A stretch of 64,000 nucleotides of DNA from the NCBI RefSeq assembly GCF_045788535.1, contig NZ_CP074074.1, positions 3,410,001 to 3,474,000 of the forward strand, written 5' to 3'. The translations under genes and the position numbers were made by a program. The stretch's first letter is position 1. Each line of letters begins with the position of its first letter. This DNA is from Allotamlana fucoidanivorans. GTDB lineage: Bacteria > Bacteroidota > Bacteroidia > Flavobacteriales > Flavobacteriaceae. Below the pieces are notes generated by a model. The model ran no database searches. It saw nothing but the letters and a program-made list of their open reading frames with translations, and was not told the DNA's origin. Shown here piece after piece: positions 28,803 through 37,645 of the stretch.

Positions 28803-29435
28803 ATGTTAAAACAACTACCTACCCTATTATTTTTAGGCATAGCAACGTCATGCTTTACCCAAACCTCAACCGAAGACGCATTAAATTTAATTCATTCAGA
28901 AGAACAAGCTAAAAGCTATTTAACCCAAAAGCCTTCTAAACAGAATAAATTAATTACTTTTAATGAGGAAAAACATAAAACCATTTTAGCCAAAGAATTA
29001 TTTAAAACCAGTATTGGTATTACTAAAATTTTTGACCATGAGTTTGAAACAATATTTTACAAAGTGATGACCAAATCAAGAAAAACGTATTACCGTGGTG
29101 CCATAATTCATCTGAATGGGGAAAATTTAGAGTATGCTGCTATTGAAGCTTTACAAAAAACAATAATGGATAAATACAAAAATGGGGCTTCTTTTGATTT
29201 TTTGGCCAAACAATATTCTATAGATAACCATGCTAACAAAGGTGGAGATTTAGGATGGTTTTTATCTGGTGACAAACACGTACAGCTAGAAACTAGTATT
29301 ATTGAGCATGATTTAGGTGATATTTTCGCCCTAAACATTGAACATTCAAACGATTATTATGTCGTTTTAAAAACACATGAACCGAAAGAAATTTCAGAAA
29401 TAGAAGTTTTAAAAATAGTTGAACAAAAATATTAA
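28803..29435 (+). CDS. Periplasmic parvulin-type peptidyl-prolyl isomerase
   Basis: A 210-residue exported protein (signal LPTLLFLGIATSCFTQ). The C-terminal half, about 90-200, is a PpiC/parvulin domain: YRGAIIHLNGEN, then GASFDFLAKQYSIDNHANKGGDLGWF, the classic parvulin box. It probably helps fold outer-membrane proteins. The SCFT segment could be a lipobox or a signal peptidase I site, so lipidation is uncertain. Its stop overlaps the rsmE start by one base (TAATG), which suggests translational coupling. Confidence 0.85.
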   Translation: MLKQLPTLLFLGIATSCFTQTSTEDALNLIHSEEQAKSYLTQKPSKQNKLITFNEEKHKTILAKELFKTSIGITKIFDHEFETIFYKVMTKSRKTYYRGAIIHLNGENLEYAAIEALQKTIMDKYKNGASFDFLAKQYSIDNHANKGGDLGWFLSGDKHVQLETSIIEHDLGDIFALNIEHSNDYYVVLKTHEPKEISEIEVLKIVEQKY

Positions 29436-30139
29436 TGCAGCTTTTTTATAATCCAGAAATAACTCAAGACACCAGTCAATTTACTTTTCCAAAAGAAGAA
29501 AGTAAACATATAATTAAAGTTTTAAGAAAAAAAACAGGTGATACCGTAAACATCACAAATGGTGATGGCTGGTTATTTACGGCTGAAATTGTTGTTCCCA
29601 ACATTAATAAATGTACCGCAAAGATTATTGAATGTACCCTTCAACCTAACCATCATTATCATTTACATTTGGCTGTAGCACCAACCAAACTGAACGATAG
29701 GTATGAATGGTTTTTAGAGAAAGCAACAGAAATAGGTGTTGATAGCATTACCCCTATTATTTGTGATCATAGTGAAAGAAAAGTGGTAAAATTAGACAGA
29801 TTTCATCGTATCATACAATCGGCTATGAAACAATCTTTAAACTGCTATTTACCAAAGCTTAATGAAGCTATCACAGTTAAGAGTTTTATAAGTAAGCATA
29901 CTTCAGAGTACCAATTCATAGCTCATTGCGAAGACACCAATAAAACATCATTAAAAGAAGCTCTAAAACCTAATACCAACGTTACCATTTTAATAGGGCC
30001 GGAAGGCGATTTTTCATCTGAAGAAATTGATTTAGCCATTCAAAATAATTTCATACCTGTTTCATTGGGGCATACAAGACTAAGAACAGAAACTGCTGCT
30101 ATAGTGGCATGCCATACCGTAGCACTTTCAAATGAATAA
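29435..30139 (+). CDS. rsmE: 16S rRNA (uracil1498-N3)-methyltransferase
   Basis: A 234-residue SPOUT-fold enzyme with the RsmE arrangement: a PUA-like N-terminal domain (PKEESKHIIKVLRKKTGD) and a C-terminal knot with KATEIGVDSITP, LIGPEGDFSSEEID and LGHTRLRTETAAI, the SAM-binding knot. It methylates U1498 of 16S rRNA. It overlaps its upstream and downstream neighbours by one and about eight bases, which points to one operon. Confidence 0.95.
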   Translation: MQLFYNPEITQDTSQFTFPKEESKHIIKVLRKKTGDTVNITNGDGWLFTAEIVVPNINKCTAKIIECTLQPNHHYHLHLAVAPTKLNDRYEWFLEKATEIGVDSITPIICDHSERKVVKLDRFHRIIQSAMKQSLNCYLPKLNEAITVKSFISKHTSEYQFIAHCEDTNKTSLKEALKPNTNVTILIGPEGDFSSEEIDLAIQNNFIPVSLGHTRLRTETAAIVACHTVALSNE

Positions 30140-30785
30140 TATGAGAACATTAATCACATGCTTTGCAATTATACTGTGTGTTTTTCAAATGAACAGTCAG
30201 GAATTGGCTGTTTTAAAATATAAAGGTGGTGGCGATTGGTATGGCAATCCAACCGCTCTGCCAAACCTCATAAGATTTTGTAATACCAATATAAATACAA
30301 GATTGCAACCAAAACCTCAAACCGTTGAAACTGGAAGTCCAGATATTTTTCAATATCCATTTATTCACATGACTGGTCATGGCAACGTTTTTTTTAGTGA
30401 CGATGATGCTGAAAACCTAAGAAACCACCTTATTTCAGGAGGTTTTTTACATATTGATGACAATTACGGCATGCAACCCTACATAGTTGAAGAACTGAAA
30501 AAAGTGTTTCCTAACCAAGATTTGGTTGAAATTCCTTCCACTCATGATATTTATAACAACGCTTACCCATTCCCAAATGGATTACCTAAAATTCATGAAC
30601 ATGACGGAAAACGTCCGCAAGCTTTTGGTTTATTTTTTGAAGACCGCTTGGTTCTACTTTTTACTTTTGAAAGTGATTTAGGAGATGGCTGGGAAGATCC
30701 CGAAATTCATAATGACCCTGAAGATGTTAGAGAACAAGCTTTAAAAATGGGTGCTAATATAATCAAGTATGTGTTTGAACATTAG
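30132..30785 (+). CDS. DUF4159 domain protein
   Basis: A 217-residue exported protein (signal LITCFAIILCVFQMNSQE). From about residue 25 it carries a DUF4159 domain with KYKGGGDWYGNPTALPNL, the MTGHGNVFFS box and FLHIDDNYGMQPY. DUF4159 occurs near MoxR ATPase/BatA-type systems in other bacteria, but no such genes are here. The first ATG overlaps rsmE by eight bases; a second ATG at 30141, two bases after the rsmE stop, is equally possible. Function unknown. Confidence 0.85.
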   Translation: MNNMRTLITCFAIILCVFQMNSQELAVLKYKGGGDWYGNPTALPNLIRFCNTNINTRLQPKPQTVETGSPDIFQYPFIHMTGHGNVFFSDDDAENLRNHLISGGFLHIDDNYGMQPYIVEELKKVFPNQDLVEIPSTHDIYNNAYPFPNGLPKIHEHDGKRPQAFGLFFEDRLVLLFTFESDLGDGWEDPEIHNDPEDVREQALKMGANIIKYVFEH

Positions 30786-30874
30786 TTTTTTTAATATGAT
30801 AAATTTTATTTTAGTACAACTTAAAGCCTTACCTACCTATTCTTTCTGAGCAATTTACACAGTTCCTAATTTCA

Positions 30875-31387
30875 ATGCAACGCACTCATTACAACACCAC
30901 GTTTCTCAAAAAAAAATTTCCCATTGTATTAATTTGTGATAACGTAACCCATGCTCCTAACATTGGAAGTCTGTTTAGAACAGCCGATGCTTTTGGTGTA
31001 GAAAAAATGATTCTTTGCGGTCAAGATATTACACTAGGCAGAAAAATAAAAAAAACCGCAAGAGCAACAGAAAAAGCGGTTATGCATGATATCAATAATT
31101 CAGCTTACAATGTTTTACAAACACTAAAAGAGCAGAATTACCAAATTATAGCTCTTGAAATCACAAACCGAAGTACTGCTATTCATACTTTTTCATTTTC
31201 AAAAGAAACCCCTATTGCTCTTGTTATTGGTGATGAAAACTATGGTATTTCAGAATCCATTTTAAATAGCGCCGACCATGTTTTACACATTGATATGTTT
31301 GGACAAAACAGTAGTATGAATGTGGTGCAAGCAACTAACATAGCACTCTATGAAATAACAAAACAACTCAGAACAGAGCAGAAATAG
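30875..31387 (+). CDS. TrmH/SpoU-family RNA 2'-O-methyltransferase
   Basis: A 170-residue SPOUT enzyme. Three SpoU motifs are visible: CDNVTHAPNIGSLFRTADAFG, LVIGDENYGIS and MNVVQATNIALYE. It should methylate a ribose 2'-OH in tRNA or rRNA, target unknown. It lies between the DUF4159 gene and the permease gene. A second SpoU-type enzyme of similar size is encoded at 33746. Confidence 0.87.
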   Translation: MQRTHYNTTFLKKKFPIVLICDNVTHAPNIGSLFRTADAFGVEKMILCGQDITLGRKIKKTARATEKAVMHDINNSAYNVLQTLKEQNYQIIALEITNRSTAIHTFSFSKETPIALVIGDENYGISESILNSADHVLHIDMFGQNSSMNVVQATNIALYEITKQLRTEQK

Positions 31388-31461
31388 CTTGAGGATATTT
31401 TGTTAAAAAGCTTATTTCTTTTCGTTCTAATTGATTAGATTTACTACATAAAACGCTTCAT

Positions 31462-32550
31462 GTGAATTCAAAAATCATTGCAAACGGTATTTTAAGAGCT
31501 ATTACCATTATTCTTGGAGTAGCTTTATTACTTTTCTTTTTGTATAAAATTCAATCTGTTATTGGCTATATTGCTATTGCAGCCGTTGTATCATTAATAG
31601 GTAGACCAATTGTATTTTTCCTTCAACGCAAACTTAAGTTTAAAAATACTATAGCTGTTGTTTTAACTATGGTACTGCTATTGGGTATCATAATTGGTTT
31701 AGTTAGCTTATTTATTCCTCTAATCTTGAAACAAGGACAGAATTTATCATTACTTAATATTAATCAGCTTCAAGTAAACATAGAGAACCTTTATTCAGAA
31801 ATTATTACTTATTTTGACTTGCATCATATTAACGTACAAGATTCTATAAATACGTCAAATTGGTTTTCAAAAATTGATTTCTCTTTAATCCCCGACTTTT
31901 TAAACACTATTATTAGTAGTTTCGGAAACTTTAGTATTGCCCTGTTTTCAGTACTTTTTATCTCTTTTTTCTTTTTAAAAGACAGTAAATTACTTGAAGG
32001 CATTTTACTAACGTTAGTTCCTGAAAAAAACGAAGCCAAATGGAAAATATCTAGTGAAAAAATTAAAAACTTACTTTCTCGCTACTTTGTTGGACTCATC
32101 TTTCAAATACTAATCCTTTTTGTTATATACACTATAGGGCTTCTTATTATTGATGTAGATAATCCTATTGTCATTGCCTTTTTATGCGCTCTTTTAAATT
32201 TAATTCCGTATGTAGGCCCTGTTATTGGTGCGTTTTTAATGCTTACTTTAACCATGACAAGTCATTTGGGAGAATCATTTAGTCAAATTATAGTACCTAA
32301 AACCTTATGGGTATTGCTTGTTTTTATTATTGGGCAATTGGTAGATAATTTTTTTAGTCAACCTATTATTTTTTCAAAAAGTGTAAAATCACATCCTTTA
32401 GAAATATTTTTGGTGATTTTAATAACTGGTATTCTTTTTGGCGTTATTGGATTAATTATAGCTATTCCAGCTTATACATCTTTAAAAGTAATTCTAAATA
32501 CATTTTTATCTGATAATAAGATAGTTAAAAAATTGACCAAAAACTTATAG
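31462..32550 (+). CDS. AI-2E family permease
   Basis: A 362-residue membrane protein with about seven or eight helices. The C-terminal conserved block LIPYVGPVIGAF and the helices after it (VDNFFSQPIIF, then GVIGLIIAIPAY) are typical of the AI-2E/TerC-like PerM family. The start is GTG at 31462; an ATG overlapping it at 31460 is out of frame and stops at once. The family may export small molecules, but no substrate can be assigned. Confidence 0.85.
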   Translation: MNSKIIANGILRAITIILGVALLLFFLYKIQSVIGYIAIAAVVSLIGRPIVFFLQRKLKFKNTIAVVLTMVLLLGIIIGLVSLFIPLILKQGQNLSLLNINQLQVNIENLYSEIITYFDLHHINVQDSINTSNWFSKIDFSLIPDFLNTIISSFGNFSIALFSVLFISFFFLKDSKLLEGILLTLVPEKNEAKWKISSEKIKNLLSRYFVGLIFQILILFVIYTIGLLIIDVDNPIVIAFLCALLNLIPYVGPVIGAFLMLTLTMTSHLGESFSQIIVPKTLWVLLVFIIGQLVDNFFSQPIIFSKSVKSHPLEIFLVILITGILFGVIGLIIAIPAYTSLKVILNTFLSDNKIVKKLTKNL

Positions 32551-32558
32551 TTTAAATT

Positions 32559-33740
32559 TTGAATTCTGATCTTTTAACTTCCGACATTCAAGATTTTATA
32601 TCGAAACATTTAGATGCCAGCATGTCTAAATTAGTTTTAAAGGGTACTCCTTTTAATATTAATACCAAGGTTATCGTTGAACAAATTGAAGCTAAAAACC
32701 GATGCCGAACAAAACTGCCTACATGGTTTAACACACCAAACATTTATTACCCTAATAAACTAAATATTGAGCAAACGTCTTCTGAAATTACCGCTGAATA
32801 TAAATCAAATTTAATATCTGGTAGAACAATCATAGATTTAACAGGTGGTTTTGGGGTAGACTGCTTTTATTTTTCAAAGAAGTTTGAAGAAGTAACACAT
32901 TGCGACATCAATGAAAGTCTATCAAAAATTGTAGCATACAATTACCAACAGCTTTTAGTAAACAATATTGGAACGGTCAACATTGATGGTATTGAATATT
33001 TAAAATCAAATAAAAAAAAATTCGATTGGATTTATATAGACCCTTCAAGGCGTCATGATAGAAAAGGAAAGGTATTCTTTTTAAATGATTGTTTACCCAA
33101 TGTTCCTAAGCATTTAAACATGCTTTTTGAATATACGCAAAACATTATGGTAAAAACATCGCCCCTACTAGATATAATGGCTGGCACCAATGAATTAAAG
33201 CAGGTAAAAACCATACATGTAGTTGCGGTAAATAATGAGGTTAAAGAGTTGTTGTGGATTTTAGAAAAGGACTATAAAGGTGATATCACTCTTGAAACTA
33301 TCAATATTTCAAAAGTCAAAACAGAACAATTTACAACTACCTTTAAAACAGAACAAGCTGCAATAGTAGACTATAATAAACCACTTAACTATTTATATGA
33401 GCCCAATGCAGCTATTTTAAAAGCAGGTGCTTTCAAGTCTATAGCCGAGAAATTACCTGTTTCAAAACTTGAAAAACATTCGCACTTATATACTAGCAAT
33501 AGCTTGGTTGATTTTCCAGGCAGACAATTTAAAATAGAAAAGATTGTTCCATATAATAAAAAGGCATTAAAAAAGTTGAACATAAGCAGAGCAAATGTAA
33601 CAACTAGAAATTTCCCAGAAAATGTTCAACACATAAGGAAAAAACTAAATATAAAAGACGGTGGAGACAACTACCTGTTTTTCACAACCCTCATAGATGG
33701 TGAAAAAACTGTACTTTTAACAAAAAAAGTAAACACTTAA
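32559..33740 (+). CDS. THUMP-like domain methyltransferase
   Basis: A 393-residue class I SAM methyltransferase. IIDLTGGFGVDCFYFSKKF is the SAM-binding loop and DWIYIDPSRRHDRKGKVFF holds the motif IV DPSRR. A THUMP-like C-terminal domain follows (LVDFPGRQFKIEKI). The family is common in Bacteroidota and probably acts on RNA. The start is a TTG at 32559, eight bases after the AI-2E stop. It is convergent with the second SpoU gene, with five bases between the stops. Confidence 0.87.
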   Translation: MNSDLLTSDIQDFISKHLDASMSKLVLKGTPFNINTKVIVEQIEAKNRCRTKLPTWFNTPNIYYPNKLNIEQTSSEITAEYKSNLISGRTIIDLTGGFGVDCFYFSKKFEEVTHCDINESLSKIVAYNYQQLLVNNIGTVNIDGIEYLKSNKKKFDWIYIDPSRRHDRKGKVFFLNDCLPNVPKHLNMLFEYTQNIMVKTSPLLDIMAGTNELKQVKTIHVVAVNNEVKELLWILEKDYKGDITLETINISKVKTEQFTTTFKTEQAAIVDYNKPLNYLYEPNAAILKAGAFKSIAEKLPVSKLEKHSHLYTSNSLVDFPGRQFKIEKIVPYNKKALKKLNISRANVTTRNFPENVQHIRKKLNIKDGGDNYLFFTTLIDGEKTVLLTKKVNT

Positions 33741-33745
33741 ATAAG

Positions 33746-34204
33746 CTAAGATCTTGGTTTGTCAATACCGCGATCATACATCACAATACTGCCTGCTACC
33801 GATACATTTAAGCTTAATTCAGATTTAAATTTTACTAAAAAATGAGATTTCTCTATGGCTAGTTTTGACAATCCATGATCCTCTGCCCCTAGCAAATATA
33901 CGCAACGTCTGGGATGATGAAAGGTTTCTAAAGATTCTGCCTTGTCTGTAAGTTCTACGCCTACTAATCGAGTTCCTTTTGGTAAGTTACTAAAAAACGC
34001 TTCAAAAGTGTCATAATGATAATAAGGCATCGATTTTACAGCATTATGTGTATCACAAGCCTGGTTAGCATAGCGGTTTCCAATGGTAAAAATAAAGCTT
34101 GCGCCTAAATTTTGAGCAGATCGCCATAACACACCTAAATTTTCAGGCGTTTTTCCATTTTGAATACCTATTCCAAAAAACTCATTTACGAAGTTGTCAT
34201 TCAT
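33746..34204 (-). CDS. TrmH/SpoU-family RNA methyltransferase
   Basis: A 152-residue SPOUT protein with the motifs NGKTPENLGVLWRSAQNLGAS, CVYLLGAEDHGLS and LSLNVSVAGSIVMYD. The second and third motifs form the SAM knot. It is close in layout to small tRNA 2'-O-methyltransferases, target unknown. It is the last core-type gene before the PUL and converges with the THUMP-like methyltransferase gene. Confidence 0.87.
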   Translation of the reverse strand: MNDNFVNEFFGIGIQNGKTPENLGVLWRSAQNLGASFIFTIGNRYANQACDTHNAVKSMPYYHYDTFEAFFSNLPKGTRLVGVELTDKAESLETFHHPRRCVYLLGAEDHGLSKLAIEKSHFLVKFKSELSLNVSVAGSIVMYDRGIDKPRS

Positions 34205-34382
34205 GCCACAAAAATATCAAAGATTTAAAAACAAAAAAGTCTTTAGCAAGTAAGTTGTAAAAACCATTTTAAATCGTGCTTTATGAACTCTAAATTTCAT
34301 CAAGGCAGTATTAATTTCCATATATTGATCGACATTTCGATTGATACACCAGCATTGATTAATTACATGAACAAAAACAAAC

Positions 34383-35378
34383 TTATAAAGACGTTCTTAT
34401 TATCAGGCTGGTAGGTATAATTAATTGTACAGGGTTATCGTTAACAATAAATTCAGCAGCTTTTTTACCTAACTCTTCAAAATCTGTCGAGATAACAGAA
34501 ATACCTTTATTTATAAATTCTTTCATAGGCGTTTCGTTATAGGATAAGTACCCAACCTCTTCACCTAGCTCATATTGTTTTTCTCTACATTGCTTTAAAA
34601 AAGTACTCAATATGCGTTCACTAACACTTATATAGGCATTGCCTTTTTGTACATTAAACTGTTTCGGATCAGTAATAATTTTATAGCTAAAACTAAAATC
34701 TGCACAAAACTTTTCAAAAAAAACAACCGATTCTCTCGGATGATATGTATAGCTTGGGTAAACATAAACCAGTTGCTTATACTTTTTAAATAGCGGAACA
34801 CCTTTTGCCAAACAATCATAAAAAGATTGTCCGAAATCTTGAAATATATAATTTTGATGCTCTGAAAATTGAACATTTAAATCAATTAACAATAATTGAT
34901 CATTATTTATAGACGATAAAATTTCGGGCACCTCTACATGATCCATATTCATAACAAGGTATTTATAGTATTTACCCTTGCTATTATTAATGATGGTTTT
35001 AAAATTTTCTAAACTATAATGGTGAAACTGTAAATCTACAATAAAGTTTTTTGGTAAATTTTCAATTAATGCATTGTAAATCACTTGCTTATACTCTTTA
35101 AAGGTATTTAAAACTAGGAGTACCCGTTTTATGTTACTTGAAACAAAATATCCTTTATTTGGTATAGATTCAATTACGCCATTATTTTTTAAAATGGTAA
35201 ATGCCTTAAATACAGTATCTCTTGAAAATTTGTATTCTTTACTAAAATCATTAACAGATGGTATCCTCTCGCCAACCTTTAAAATATTATTTGCTATGGA
35301 ATCATTAATGGCATTAACAACAAGCTGATATTTAACTTCGCTACTGTCTTTATTAATCTTTACTTTATTCCAGTTCAT
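34383..35378 (-). CDS. GntR-type transcriptional regulator with LacI-like ligand domain
   Basis: A 331-residue regulator. Residues about 15-80 are a GntR winged helix (LKVGERIPSVNDFSKEYKFSRDTVFKAF, then NGVIESIPNKGYFV). Residues about 85-331 look like a periplasmic-binding-protein-type ligand domain. Such regulators sense a sugar or a catabolic intermediate. It is next to the aldolase/dehydrogenase/dehydratase genes and is a good candidate for local control of the PUL, but an IS element now separates it from them. No operator can be assigned to it with certainty. Confidence 0.88.
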   Translation of the reverse strand: MNWNKVKINKDSSEVKYQLVVNAINDSIANNILKVGERIPSVNDFSKEYKFSRDTVFKAFTILKNNGVIESIPNKGYFVSSNIKRVLLVLNTFKEYKQVIYNALIENLPKNFIVDLQFHHYSLENFKTIINNSKGKYYKYLVMNMDHVEVPEILSSINNDQLLLIDLNVQFSEHQNYIFQDFGQSFYDCLAKGVPLFKKYKQLVYVYPSYTYHPRESVVFFEKFCADFSFSYKIITDPKQFNVQKGNAYISVSERILSTFLKQCREKQYELGEEVGYLSYNETPMKEFINKGISVISTDFEELGKKAAEFIVNDNPVQLIIPTSLIIRTSL

Positions 35379-35586
35379 TATATTTTTAAAATTAGGCGAC
35401 TACAATATAAAATTTTTGAATTGATTATAACATCGCAATCTTTCTATTTGTTTCCCTGTCTTAACTGAAGAGAGAATTTAATCTATTAACCTGACCCTAA
35501 AATTGACCTCCTCCCGTTAAACCGGACAATTTAAAACTAGAGAAAACCGAGCAAATAAATGTGTAACTTTAAACAATTATTTGCAT

Positions 35587-35853
35587 ATGAAACGATCAAA
35601 ATTCACGGAGAGTCAAATCGTATTTGCTATCAAGCAGGCCGAAACAGGTACGCGTGTATCTGAGGTTTGTCGAAAGATGGGAATAAGTGAAGCTACCTTT
35701 TACAATTGGAAGAAGAAATATGGAGGATTAGGTGTTTCCGAATTGCGCAGACTCAAGAACTTAGAAGAGGAGAATTTTCAATTAAAGAAACTGGTAGCAG
35801 ATCTTAGTCTTGATAAGCAAATTCTCCAGGACGTTCTTAAAAAAAAGTTTTAA
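35587..35853 (+). CDS. IS3-family transposase OrfA
   Basis: An 88-residue helix-turn-helix protein (MKRSKFTESQIVFAIKQAE; ISEATFYNWKKKYGG) with a leucine-zipper-like C terminus, typical of IS407-group OrfA. I chose the ATG at 35587, two codons after the first possible TTG. It ends at an A8G run (35839-35847), the slippery site at which -1 frameshifting would make an OrfAB fusion in this family. Confidence 0.88.
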   Translation: MKRSKFTESQIVFAIKQAETGTRVSEVCRKMGISEATFYNWKKKYGGLGVSELRRLKNLEEENFQLKKLVADLSLDKQILQDVLKKKF

Positions 35854-35873
35854 GGCCATCTCGAAAGCGGGAG

Positions 35874-36672
35874 ATGGTCCGTGGAATACGAATGGAATAT
35901 AATATCTCTGTTAACCGTTGCGTGAAGCTGGTTCTTTTGCACAAAAGTGTTTTATTATAAGCCAAATAAAAGAGATGATACTTTATTGCGTATGCGGATC
36001 AAAGAAATTGCATCAACCCGCGTTCGTTATGGCTTTTGGAGGGTTTATATCCTACTAAGAAGAGAAGGCTTTATGGATAATCACAAGCGTGTTTATAGAA
36101 TTTACTGTGAAGAGGGGCTTAATTTGAGAAGCAAACGTCCTAAAAGGAATCGTTCAGCCTTACACAGACAACCATCAGATGGTAATTCTTCTAGTTTACA
36201 TGAATGCTGGAGTATGGATTTTGTCAGTGATCAGCTATATAATGGGAGTCGCTTTAGGGCTTTAACTGTAGTGGATAATTATAGTAGAAAATGCCTTGCT
36301 ATTGAAGCAGGACAGTCATTAAAAGGAAGTGATGTTGTAAATGTTATGGAAAAGGTTAGTTCGGAGAATTGCACTCTTCCAAAGCGTATCAAAGTAGATA
36401 ATGGAAGTGAATTTATTAGTAAAGTTTTGGATAAATGGGCCTATGAAAACCAGATAGAACTAGACTTCTCAAGACCAGGAAAACCTACAGATAATCCCTT
36501 TATAGAGAGTTTCAATGGTTCTTTTAGGGATGAATGTTTAAACGTAAATTGGTTTCTGTCAATGGAAGATGCGCAAGAAAAACTAGATATGTGGAGAGAA
36601 GAATATAACAACTTTAGACCTCACAGTTCCTTGGGAGATATCCCTCCCAATGAATACATCGAAATGAATTAA
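35874..36672 (+). pseudogene. IS3-family transposase OrfB, frameshifted
   Basis: The -1 frame entered from the orfA slippery site gives a fitting OrfB N terminus (MVRGIRMEYNISVNRCVKL...LLHKSV) and then stops at 35958-35960. The rest of OrfB, an rve integrase domain with the DDE residues in WSMDFVSD, KVDNGSEF and NPFIESFNG, continues in the frame of orfA from 35947. Adding one T in the T-run at 35950-35953 restores SVFYYKPNKRDD, the expected sequence. The element is therefore probably inactive, unless this is a base-calling error in a homopolymer. Confidence 0.8.
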
Positions 36673-36795
36673 AATAGCTCGGATCCTCTACTTTTAACTG
36701 GTTCTTAATTTGGGAGGAGATCAAAATTTTGAGGTGTCCTAAAAAAGGAATAGGCTACAATGGGATAGTTTACAGTTTAATATAGGTAGAATTAT

Positions 36796-36845
36796 TTAAA
36801 AAAACCTATTAACACAGAAGATTAAAACTTCACGTTAATAGGTTT
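36796..36845 (-). terminator. Rho-independent terminator after the aldolase gene
   Basis: A perfect 12-bp inverted repeat (AAACCTATTAAC at 36802-36813 and its complement at 36834-36845) with a GAAG/CTTC arm inside. On the minus strand it ends in a T-run. It follows the HpaI-type aldolase gene and would stop the three-gene catabolic transcript before the IS element. Confidence 0.8.
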
Positions 36846-36877
36846 ACTATTTGTTAACTCAAAAAAACTATACCCTT

Positions 36878-37642
36878 TTAACTATGCAGCTCTTTTGTTA
36901 TACTTTTAAAAGTATTCATTATTAATCCAACATCAACCGCATAAGAAATATATTGAACCCCTATTTCACGCCACATTTTAGCTTTTTCTACAGACTCAGT
37001 GAAGGTTCCTACTGCTTTATCATATTTTTTTGCGGTTTCAACGGCCAATTTCATGGCATCAACAACTTTTGGGTTATCAACCTCTCCTGGTACGCCACAA
37101 GATTGTGATAAATCATATGGTCCTAAAAATATCACATCGATACCGTCAACCTTAACAATCTCTTCAAGGTTGTTAATACCTTCCATGCCTTCTATATGAA
37201 TAATAGTGATTACAGAATCATTAGCTTTTCCAAAATGATCAGCTGGTCCTATATTAGTATATTCAGCGGCTCTAACATACCGACACATCCCTCTTTCTCC
37301 TTTTGGATAAAACTTGGTAGATTTTACTAACTTGTCGGCATCAGCTTTTGTACATATTTGTGGAACTTGAATACATTTAGCACCAATGTCTAAAGTTCTT
37401 AAAATTAAAGTCTCAGAATTTTCAGTTACTCTAACCACTGGCGTAATACCTCTTGCCTCTGCTGCTCTAATCATATTTTGAACAGACTCAATACTATATG
37501 GGCCATGTTCCATGTCAATAATTACAAAATCAAAACCACTATACGCCGCAATTTCAACAATGGCAGGATCCTGCATTTTACAAAAAGGACCATATACTGT
37601 TTTTCCTTCTTTTAAACTTTGTTGTAATAAATTCTTTGTCAT
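36878..37642 (-). CDS. HpcH/HpaI-family 2-keto-3-deoxy acid aldolase
   Basis: A 254-residue class II (metal-dependent) aldolase of the HpaI/RhmA/GarL group. IDMEHGPYS, the Arg in VVRVTENS, the metal ligand Glu in IIHIEGMEG and Asp in FLGPYDLS are intact. The family cleaves 2-keto-3-deoxy sugar acids to pyruvate and an aldehyde without phosphorylation. It follows the aldehyde dehydrogenase gene with three bases between them, and the enolase-superfamily gene before that, so a three-step oxidative sugar route is likely. Exact substrate (2-keto-3-deoxygalactonate, -rhamnonate or -fuconate) is undecided. Confidence 0.87.
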   Translation of the reverse strand: MTKNLLQQSLKEGKTVYGPFCKMQDPAIVEIAAYSGFDFVIIDMEHGPYSIESVQNMIRAAEARGITPVVRVTENSETLILRTLDIGAKCIQVPQICTKADADKLVKSTKFYPKGERGMCRYVRAAEYTNIGPADHFGKANDSVITIIHIEGMEGINNLEEIVKVDGIDVIFLGPYDLSQSCGVPGEVDNPKVVDAMKLAVETAKKYDKAVGTFTESVEKAKMWREIGVQYISYAVDVGLIMNTFKSITKELHS

Positions 37643-37645
37643 AAT

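Larger units (their letters stand above)
35504..36723 (+). mobile_element. IS3-family (IS407-like) insertion sequence
   Basis: The 1220-bp element has terminal inverted repeats TGACCTCCTCCC at the left and the complement of TGATCTCCTCCC at the right, with the IS3-family 5'-TG...CA-3' ends. It is flanked by AAAT on both sides (35500-35503 and 36724-36727), a 4-bp target duplication as in the IS407 group. It holds orfA and a frameshifted orfB on +. It sits between the GntR gene and the aldolase gene of the PUL. Short AT-rich flanks make the duplication suggestive, not proven. Confidence 0.85.

Noticed and set aside
35492..35503. IS left end starting further out at TGACCCTAAAATT
   Set aside because: The inner TGACCTCCTCCC matches the right inverted repeat better and gives equal AAAT flanks; the outer reading gives no duplicated target.
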